Positions 8,180 through 13,780 of a stretch of 18,082 nt of DNA are shown here, piece by piece. A program made the position numbers and the translations under genes. Where the stretch lies: positions 1 to 18,082 of the forward strand of contig JBIJDM010000031.1 of NCBI GenBank assembly GCA_044344145.1, read 5' to 3'. The first letter of the stretch is position 1; every line of letters begins with the position of its first letter. The stretch comes from JBAXGE01 sp044344145 (GTDB lineage: Bacteria; Planctomycetota; Phycisphaerae; WQYP01). The notes beneath the pieces were generated by a model. The model saw only the letters and a list, made by a program, of their open reading frames with translations, made no database searches and had not been told where the DNA came from.

Positions 8180-8869
8180 TTACTGGTAAGCACCCGGATC
8201 GCGCAATCCCGCCGCCGTGAATCCCGCCAAACGCAATGTACAACTATCGCAATGCCCACAAGCCCGGCCATCGGGCGCGGGATCATAGCAACTGTGTGTT
8301 AGGCTGAAATCCACACCCAGCCGGGTCCCGGTCTGAATAATCTCGGCTTTGGTCAGGTGGAGCAGGGGGGTATGAATCTGGAACTGGGCTTTGCCTTCCA
8401 CCCCCGCGCGGGTGGCCAAATTGGCAACTTGTGTGAAGGCCGCGATAAACTCCGGCCGACAGTCGGGATAGCCCGAGTAGTCAATACTGTTGACCCCAAT
8501 GAAAATGTCGTAACTACCGATTACCTCGGCCCAAGCCAGGGCAAAGCTCAAAAATACCGTATTGCGGGCAGGGACGTAGGTGATGGGAATGCCGTGGGCC
8601 AATTCTGCCTGGGGACGGTCCTTGGGCACGGGGATATCAGACGTCAGGGCCGACCCCCCAAACATCCGCAGATCAATCGGGGCGATGCGAAATTCGGTGG
8701 CGTGCATGGCTTTGGCCAGCCGGGTGGCGGCAGTGAGTTCAAACCGGTGCCGCTGGGAATAATCAAACGCCAGGGCATAACAGGCATAACCGTTGGCTTT
8801 CGCCAGCGCCAGGCACGTGGCTGAGTCCAAACCACCCGAAAGTAAAATTACCGCGCGTTTCATAGCCAT
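8180..8869 (-). CDS. queC: 7-cyano-7-deazaguanine synthase QueC
   Basis: QueC converts 7-carboxy-7-deazaguanine to preQ0 with ATP and ammonia, in the pathway to queuosine tRNA modification or archaeosine-like DNA/RNA bases. The PP-loop 'LLSGGLDSATCLALA' lies at residues 10-24. Other family blocks are 'AFDYSQRH', 'YVPARNTVFLS' and 'IGVNSIDYSGYPDCRPEF'. The C-terminal zinc site is 'SCYDP...ACGHCDSC'. I chose ATG 8869 because AGGG sits 7 bases upstream, giving 229 residues against 231 in E. coli. ATG 8872 and 8863 are alternatives. A longer frame reaches 8980 but adds residues unlike the family. No queD, queE or queF is visible nearby. The stop lies 6 bp from the convergent U32 stop, leaving no room for a separate terminator. 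Confidence 0.95.
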   Translation of the reverse strand: MAMKRAVILLSGGLDSATCLALAKANGYACYALAFDYSQRHRFELTAATRLAKAMHATEFRIAPIDLRMFGGSALTSDIPVPKDRPQAELAHGIPITYVPARNTVFLSFALAWAEVIGSYDIFIGVNSIDYSGYPDCRPEFIAAFTQVANLATRAGVEGKAQFQIHTPLLHLTKAEIIQTGTRLGVDFSLTHSCYDPAPDGRACGHCDSCTLRLAGFTAAGLRDPGAYQ

Positions 8870-8890
8870 CATATTACCCTGATTCGGTCT

Positions 8891-8940
8891 GCCGGGCGAT
8901 TCCCGGCCATCTTTTCGCTCCGCTGGCCATCTGCCGGGAA
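8891..8940 (-). promoter_or_regulatory. Mutually exclusive hairpins in the queC leader
   Basis: A GCCGGG block (8891-8896) can pair with CCCGGC (8902-8907) across a 5-base loop. Alternatively TTCCCGGC (8900-8907) can pair with GCCGGGAA (8933-8940). Both use the middle block, so only one can form. The region lies directly upstream of the queC ribosome site and within the promoter area of nuoC. It does not match the preQ1-I consensus that I know. The pairing is visible in the sequence; the regulatory role is inference. Confidence 0.4.
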
Positions 8941-8952
8941 CAACTCTATAAT
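8924..8952 (+). promoter_or_regulatory. Probable sigma70 promoter of nuoC
   Basis: A perfect TATAAT (8947-8952) is preceded at 17 bases by TGGCCA (8924-8929, four of six consensus). Transcription would start near 8959, about 20 bases before the nuoC ATG. A GAGG ribosome site lies at 8970-8973. Confidence 0.5.
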
Positions 8953-8962
8953 CTGGGCACCA

Positions 8963-8990
8963 ATAATACGAGGTATGCATGGCGATTCAA
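8963..8990 (-). promoter_or_regulatory. Candidate promoter of queC overlapping the nuoC start
   Basis: On the minus strand TTGAAT (8990-8985) is followed after 16 bases by TATTAT (8968-8963). The queC mRNA would then have a leader of roughly 85 bases containing the alternative hairpins. The promoter would overlap the nuoC translation start, so the two divergent transcripts could interfere. Confidence 0.3.
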
Positions 8991-9497
8991 CACCCGGCGG
9001 CCAGTAAACTTAAAGAACGTTTTCCCGCGCTTGCCTTCAAAGGCAACGAGTTCAAGGGCGATGTTCAGATTATCGTACCTACGTCGGCACTGGCCGAAGT
9101 TGTAGCCTACCTGCGCAGCGAACCCACCCTCGCCTATGACCATCTGGTGGATGTTACCTGCGTGGATTATCTCCAACATGTCAGCAAAATGCCCGGTCGT
9201 TTTGGTCTGGTCTATGTGCTGGCCTCGACTTCCGGCGTGGCCCCGCGTCTGATCCTGCGGGTATTTGTGGATGAAGCCAATCTGGAAGTCGCCTCGCTGG
9301 TTCCCCAGTATGCCGGCGCGGAATGGCTGGAACGCGAAGTCTACGATATGTTTGGTATCCAATTCACCGGCCACCCCGACTTACGCCGCATTCTGACTTG
9401 GGAAGGCTTTAAGGCGCACGCCCTCCGCAAAGATTATCCCGTCACCGGTCAGGGGGAACGCGAACAATATCCCGTCATTGACCGGACTTCGGCTTAA
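8979..9497 (+). CDS. nuoC: NADH-quinone oxidoreductase subunit C (NuoC)
   Basis: This 172-residue protein is the 30-kDa peripheral-arm subunit of respiratory complex I, which helps link the hydrophilic arm to the quinone site. The C-terminal family signature is clear: 'EREVYDMFGIQFTGHPDLRR' at about 117-136, followed by 'ALRKDYPVTGQ' near 148-158. The upstream half 'HLVDVTCVDYLQH' also fits NuoC. Length matches stand-alone NuoC rather than a NuoCD fusion. ATG 8979 has GAGG 5 bases upstream. None of nuoA, nuoB or nuoD is beside it. The gene is flanked by queC (divergent) and a CDF transporter, so it is either a dispersed complex I gene or an extra copy. Membrane-bound hydrogenases and Fpo-type complexes use homologous subunits, but the motif is closest to NuoC. 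Confidence 0.93.
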   Translation: MAIQHPAASKLKERFPALAFKGNEFKGDVQIIVPTSALAEVVAYLRSEPTLAYDHLVDVTCVDYLQHVSKMPGRFGLVYVLASTSGVAPRLILRVFVDEANLEVASLVPQYAGAEWLEREVYDMFGIQFTGHPDLRRILTWEGFKAHALRKDYPVTGQGEREQYPVIDRTSA

Positions 9498-9575
9498 ACA
9501 TTCTGCCCTTCGAAAATGCACGGCCAGTCCCACCCATCTCGTGGCCACTTTGGACCCCCGAAATAGCTCGTCGTA

Positions 9576-9595
9576 CCAGTTAAAACTGGGGTTTT
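9576..9595 (+). terminator. Weak candidate intrinsic terminator after nuoC
   Basis: Arms CCAGT (9576-9580) and ACTGG (9585-9589) enclose TAAA and are followed by GGTTTT. The stem is short and the T-run has only four bases, so this is a weak call. The hairpin may instead be an operator next to the AT-rich promoter region. Confidence 0.22.
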
Positions 9596-9621
9596 GGATG
9601 ATGCTATAAGTCTATTATAAA
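9594..9621 (+). promoter_or_regulatory. Candidate promoter of the CDF transporter gene
   Basis: TTGGAT (9594-9599) and TATAAA (9616-9621) are separated by 16 bases. A competing pair is TTGCAT (9634-9639) and TATTCT (9657-9662) at 17 bases. The region is clearly more AT-rich than its surroundings. Confidence 0.3.
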
Positions 9622-9698
9622 TAACATGTTAGCTTGCATTCGCGGGTGATATTCGCTATTCTGTAGACGAAGCCGATTACCCTATGTGAGGTCACCAC

Positions 9699-10667
9699 GT
9701 GTTCCGAAATGTACCCAAAATCGAAGCTCTGGCCATGCTGTTGTCGTTATCAGTGGGCTGCATCTTATTGGTAATTAAGTTCACCGCCTACTTTTTAACC
9801 GACTCTGCCGCTATCTTTGCCGACGCGGTTGAGTCCATAGTAAACGTTTTGGCGTCGGCCTTTGCGCTTTACGCGGTCATGTTGGCCCATAAACCCCCGG
9901 ATCAGGATCATCCCTATGGCCACGGTAAAGCAGAATTTCTATCGGCCGCCTTCGAGGGGGGGATGATTGTCATTGCCGCCGTGGCCATGATTATCAAAGC
10001 CGGGAATTCATTTTGGAATATTATGCAACACGGCGGTGAAGTTGCCTCCGGCATGGATTGGGCCGTGGGCCTGATGGTGTTTGCACTGCTGGTGAATTTT
10101 GCCGTGGGCGGAATGTTGGTTCGCATCGGCAAGAAACGCGGGGCACTGACTCTGGAGGCTGATGGTTGGCATCTTTTGACTGATGTGATCACCTCGGTCG
10201 CGGCCTTGGGGGCATTGCTGGTAGTACGGATTTGGCACATCTACTGGATTGACCCCGTGGTGGCGGCGGTGGTCGCCTTGTACGTGGCCTGGATGGGCCT
10301 GCGTCTGGTCGGACGCGCCCAGCGTGGCCTGATGGATGAACAGGATGACGCAGATAATCAAGCCATTATTCATCTATTGCATTCGCACATGGGTGAACAG
10401 GGCTCCAGCCCGCGTATTTCCAGTTTTCACAAGGTCAAACACCGGCATGTGGGGCGGTACCACTGGGTGGATTTCCATGTGCAATTACCCGCCGACATGA
10501 CCATTATGGAAGGTCATCATTTAACTTCGCTTTTGGAAGTGGAAATTGAGCAATTGCTGGGCGATTGCACTGCCACAGCCCATGTCGAACCTTGGCAGGA
10601 CGGGCAACAGGTCCGGATTCGCGGGTTCAGCAAGAGTGCGGTTAAAACAAATCCTTCACTTCTGTAG
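9699..10667 (+). CDS. Cation diffusion facilitator (CDF) family transporter
   Basis: This 322-residue inner-membrane divalent-metal/proton antiporter (Zn, Fe, Mn or Co type) starts at GTG 9699 with GAGG 7 bases upstream. Six hydrophobic segments are visible: near 10-32, 38-62, 85-103, 118-138, 158-178 and 182-205. Transmembrane segment 2 carries 'FADAVESIVN', with D42 and E45-S46. The loop has 'HPYGHGKAEF', and segment 5 has 'ADGWHLLTDVITS', with H158 and D162 as the HxxxD metal site. The C-terminal cytoplasmic domain (about 215-305) shows 'YHWVDFHVQLP', 'EGHHLTSLLEVEIEQLL' and 'TAHVEP', the usual ferredoxin-like dimer domain. The D-x-x-E-S version of the segment 2 site differs from the DxxxD of FieF, so the metal cannot be named. 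The gene stands alone, with no visible metal-regulator gene beside it. Confidence 0.92.
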   Translation: MFRNVPKIEALAMLLSLSVGCILLVIKFTAYFLTDSAAIFADAVESIVNVLASAFALYAVMLAHKPPDQDHPYGHGKAEFLSAAFEGGMIVIAAVAMIIKAGNSFWNIMQHGGEVASGMDWAVGLMVFALLVNFAVGGMLVRIGKKRGALTLEADGWHLLTDVITSVAALGALLVVRIWHIYWIDPVVAAVVALYVAWMGLRLVGRAQRGLMDEQDDADNQAIIHLLHSHMGEQGSSPRISSFHKVKHRHVGRYHWVDFHVQLPADMTIMEGHHLTSLLEVEIEQLLGDCTATAHVEPWQDGQQVRIRGFSKSAVKTNPSLL

Positions 10668-10691
10668 TAACTGGCCGGGAAGTGCGTTAAT

Positions 10692-10718
10692 CTGACACGC
10701 ATGTAGGCGGTGTATCAT
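10692..10718 (+). promoter_or_regulatory. Candidate promoter of the glycosyltransferase-led cluster
   Basis: CTGACA (10692-10697) and TATCAT (10713-10718) each match five of six consensus bases, but with a short 15-base spacer. Transcription would begin near 10725 and yield a short leader. Confidence 0.3.
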
Positions 10719-10728
10719 CCCGCCGATC

Positions 10729-10743
10729 TATGCTTAGAGCATA
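10729..10743 (+). repeat. Hairpin next to the ribosome site of the glycosyltransferase gene
   Basis: TATGCT and AGCATA form a perfect 6-bp stem with loop TAG. It abuts the AAGG ribosome site (10743-10746) used by ATG 10755, so it might influence translation. Function not shown. Confidence 0.35.
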
Positions 10744-10754
10744 AGGTGTCGTGT

Positions 10755-13754
10755 ATGGCGCAGCTAATAACTGATTCTCCCGCCTTGGTACCATCCCTGC
10801 TGGACGGGTTGGATTGGCCGGCCAGTTCCAACCACCGTTGGCCGCGCTGGGCTTACCTGCCGGTATTGGTTCTGTTATTGGCGTTATATACCGGCTTGAT
10901 CTTTTCCCATTGGGTACCGGCCCACCCCGGGGTGGATCAGAATGGTTATCTCGTGACCGCCCGGCTGATCACCGAGGAACAGCGGATTTATATCCAGCCG
11001 GAGAATCCCTGGCAGTTCGCGGGTCGTATGTGCATTGTCAAAGACTGGCAGACCCAGAGTGATGGCACCCTCAAAGTAGGGGAGGTATATGCCAAGTATC
11101 CCGTTGGCTTCCCGGTTTTGGCAGCGATGGGACGTTGGCTGGCCGGTCCTGAGGGTATGTATTGGGTTAATCCGCTTTGTACCATTCTGGCCGCGGGCCT
11201 GAGTTTCTTTTTGTTCCGCCAGTTGGTCAGTGATTTTGCCGCCCTGCTCGGGGTGGTCTGGTTAATGCTCAATCCGGTGGTGTTGTATTGGGCGAATGAT
11301 CCCAATTCGCATGCCTCCTCGTTGCTGAGCGTGATCTTGGGTTTTTGGGGCCTGCTGAGTTGGTGGCGTACCGGCAGTCTGTGGCGGGGATTATTGGGCG
11401 CGCTGGCCATCGGTTATGCCTGCACCATTCGCTATACCGAATTCCTGTTTGTCTTGCCGGTAACGATGGTGGTCATCGGGCAGTTACGCAAACAAATCTG
11501 GCGTTGGGCGTCGGGGGGACTGGTGCTGTTGGCATGGGCGCTACCGGTGGTGGTGTTGGCAGTCGTATGCTGGATTCACTTCGGCAAGCCATGGACTACC
11601 GGTTATACCTACTGCAATGAAGACACCGGATTTGGCTGGAAATATTTTATCGGCAGCAGCGATCCCGATGATCTGAAAATCGGTAACTGGGAAACCTTTA
11701 TCCAATCAATGAACCGTACGGGATTATTCTTCTTGTGGCCTCTGGGTGTGGTGGGGATGCTGGGATTGCTGGCGTATTCATTCCGTATGGCCAGCGTGAT
11801 GTTTTTGTGGATGGTACCTTCCGCCGCCCTATATATGACCTATTACTGGGCGCCTTCGGGGGAAACCTCATTTGGATATCTGCGATTTTTTGTCACCCTG
11901 TTGCCGGGGTTGATTCTCTGTGGCTTGTGGCTGATGGAGCAGGCGCTACACCGGCTTCCGCCTGTCTCTCAGGCGGGCGGTATTTCGGGCTGGTGGCGGC
12001 GGAATTTACTGGGCAAACTGGGGCGGCCGTTGGCGATGGGGCTGGTCACCGCAGTGGCGTTATTGATCAATGCCGATCTGGGCATTTCCCAAATGGTGCA
12101 GCAGGAATATCGCAATACCATACTGCGGTCGAATCTGGATAATATTACCGCCAAAGTCCCTGCGGGGGCGGTGCTGTTTGCCGATGAACAGTTCTGCAAT
12201 ATGCTCGATGCCGTGGCACATTATCGGCTGTATTCTACCAACCTCTTTGCCCCACGTGCGTTTGAATCGTACTACGATATCTTCAACCGCCGTGATCCCG
12301 ACAAAGACGGCACCGAAGATCCCAATCCGCTGCAATTCTCTCGCGCGGAATTGTATACAAACCTATTGGGGCGTCAGGTAGATAACGACACTTGGCAAGC
12401 CCGACCACGTTTTGAAATCGAATCTGCGTTCAATGGCTTGGTGGCTATGCATCTGCAGCGCGGTCAGGATGTATGGATCGTGCTGCGCGATGATGCCCGA
12501 GGCGCATTACCCCGGGATACACGGCAATGGACATGGAATGAAGTGGCCAAGTGGACGCCGATTGCGGGGGCTCCACCACCCCAGCGGGCTACCACTAATC
12601 GTATGAATCGTCCACCGAACCCCGCCCCCCGCGGCGTGCGGGCGCCGGACCGGCCCAGGGGAGCCGTACCCAATAATCTAACCAAATATGTTTTGTTCCA
12701 AGCCAAACTCACGACGTTGGCCAAACCCGAAAGTCTGAATTTACTTGCCCAGACCGTCCTGAATTGGAAGTCCGGTTCCCGGGTGGCCGCGACGCTACCC
12801 GCCACAGCCCCTGCGAGTCAACCCGCGTCAGCGCCTGCGGCCCTGCCTGCGTTTGGTGCGAACACCCCGCCTACGCTGCAGGGACGCAATCATCCCATCG
12901 CCGAATTACTCGTGGGAGATCGGATGCTGGGGATCAACAAAACCGCTGATCTGCAATATGCCCAGCCCGATGGTAAACCCGTGACCCTCGATCTATACCG
13001 TCCGGCCAAATTTACCGGCAAACTTCCGTTGGTGTTGTGGATTCATGGCGGGGGGTGGGAAGTGGGCAGCAAAGACAAGCCGCAAACCACCTTTCTGGTC
13101 CGCAATGGCTTTGCCGTGGCCGCGGTACAATACCGGCTTTCCGGCCGGTCCATCTGGCCTGCTCAGATTCAAGATGTGAAATCTGCCGTGCGCTGGCTGC
13201 GGCTGCATGCCGACGAATACCAGCTTGATCCCGATCGTTTCGGGGTGTGGGGCTTGTCCTCGGGCGGACATCTGGCCACGATGTTGGCATTGGCCCGCAA
13301 AGCGCCGGAATTCGATACGCCCGACAACCCCGGCGCCTCCGATGCTGTGCAAGCGGTGTGCGATTGGTTCGGGCCGACCGATTTCGCACTTTTCCCACCC
13401 GAATTTATGGCCATGCCCGGAACTTCGGTGACGCGGCTGTTGGGGGATCTGCCCAGCCGCGTGCCCAAGCAGATGCAGTCGGTGAATACGCTCAATTATC
13501 TCGGTCAGGGCCCGATTCCACCGTTTTTAATTATGCACGGGCAGAATGATCCGGTCGTCAATATCGTCCATAGTCAGAAATTAGCCGAAGCGCTGACCGC
13601 CCACAAAGCCTCGGTCCGGCTCATCGAAATCCCCCAAGGTGGTCACGGTTTTGTGGACCGGGAACATTTCGAAACTGTGCTCAAATTCTTTATTGAAACT
13701 CTGCGTCCCAACCCACCGGCCACCCGGCCGGTACCACCTCCCGGTGGGATTTGA
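10755..13754 (+). CDS. GT39-like membrane glycosyltransferase fused to alpha/beta-hydrolase (esterase)
   Basis: This is a 999-residue two-part protein. Residues 1-450 look like a GT-C (GT39/ArnT/PMT-like) transferase. The first membrane segment is at about 30-52, then comes an outside loop with a candidate catalytic acid D61 (HPGVDQNGYL), and about eight to ten further hydrophobic segments follow to about 445. Such enzymes move sugars or related groups from lipid carriers on the outer face of the inner membrane. A polar region (about 460-610) and two Pro/Ala-rich linkers (about 615-637 and 683-708) precede a hydrolase at 723-985. This has an oxyanion HGGGW at 764-768, nucleophile S835 in GLSSG, D932 (GQNDP) and H964 (GGHGF), as in the BD-FAE/carboxylesterase group. 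ATG 10755 is chosen for AAGG 8 bases upstream; an in-frame GTG at 10710 lacks one. The fusion suggests that a transferred glycan is deacylated, but the substrate is unknown. Confidence 0.82.
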   Translation: MAQLITDSPALVPSLLDGLDWPASSNHRWPRWAYLPVLVLLLALYTGLIFSHWVPAHPGVDQNGYLVTARLITEEQRIYIQPENPWQFAGRMCIVKDWQTQSDGTLKVGEVYAKYPVGFPVLAAMGRWLAGPEGMYWVNPLCTILAAGLSFFLFRQLVSDFAALLGVVWLMLNPVVLYWANDPNSHASSLLSVILGFWGLLSWWRTGSLWRGLLGALAIGYACTIRYTEFLFVLPVTMVVIGQLRKQIWRWASGGLVLLAWALPVVVLAVVCWIHFGKPWTTGYTYCNEDTGFGWKYFIGSSDPDDLKIGNWETFIQSMNRTGLFFLWPLGVVGMLGLLAYSFRMASVMFLWMVPSAALYMTYYWAPSGETSFGYLRFFVTLLPGLILCGLWLMEQALHRLPPVSQAGGISGWWRRNLLGKLGRPLAMGLVTAVALLINADLGISQMVQQEYRNTILRSNLDNITAKVPAGAVLFADEQFCNMLDAVAHYRLYSTNLFAPRAFESYYDIFNRRDPDKDGTEDPNPLQFSRAELYTNLLGRQVDNDTWQARPRFEIESAFNGLVAMHLQRGQDVWIVLRDDARGALPRDTRQWTWNEVAKWTPIAGAPPPQRATTNRMNRPPNPAPRGVRAPDRPRGAVPNNLTKYVLFQAKLTTLAKPESLNLLAQTVLNWKSGSRVAATLPATAPASQPASAPAALPAFGANTPPTLQGRNHPIAELLVGDRMLGINKTADLQYAQPDGKPVTLDLYRPAKFTGKLPLVLWIHGGGWEVGSKDKPQTTFLVRNGFAVAAVQYRLSGRSIWPAQIQDVKSAVRWLRLHADEYQLDPDRFGVWGLSSGGHLATMLALARKAPEFDTPDNPGASDAVQAVCDWFGPTDFALFPPEFMAMPGTSVTRLLGDLPSRVPKQMQSVNTLNYLGQGPIPPFLIMHGQNDPVVNIVHSQKLAEALTAHKASVRLIEIPQGGHGFVDREHFETVLKFFIETLRPNPPATRPVPPPGGI

Positions 13755-13780
13755 TCGGGCCGAAGTTCTGGAGCTATGCG

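Larger units (their letters stand above)
9498..9698 (+). other. Intergenic region between nuoC and the CDF gene
   Basis: The first 75 bases show nothing recognisable. A small palindrome with CCAGT/ACTGG arms follows at 9576-9589. Then comes an AT-rich block (9594-9660) with several -10-like boxes, such as TATAAG (9605-9610) and TATAAA (9616-9621), the latter 16 bases after TTGGAT (9594-9599). A GAGG ribosome site sits at 9688-9691, just before the GTG start of the next gene. Confidence 0.45.

Noticed and set aside
8873..8960. Known preQ1 riboswitch before queC
   Set aside because: The C-rich/A-rich pseudoknot pattern of preQ1-I is not present; only GC-rich alternative hairpins are seen.
8870..8980. 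Extension of queC upstream of the chosen start
   Set aside because: The added residues do not resemble QueC, the chosen ATG has AGGG at 7 bases, and the extension would run through the nuoC promoter and start.
10710..10754. A GTG start for the glycosyltransferase-esterase
   Set aside because: No ribosome site precedes it and the added 15 residues cross the hairpin and candidate promoter; ATG 10755 has AAGG upstream.
13751..13780. A TTG start for the heparinase-like gene overlapping the previous stop
   Set aside because: The ATG at 13781 gives a proper signal peptide directly and has GGAG at 7 bases; the TTG would place ten extra residues before it.
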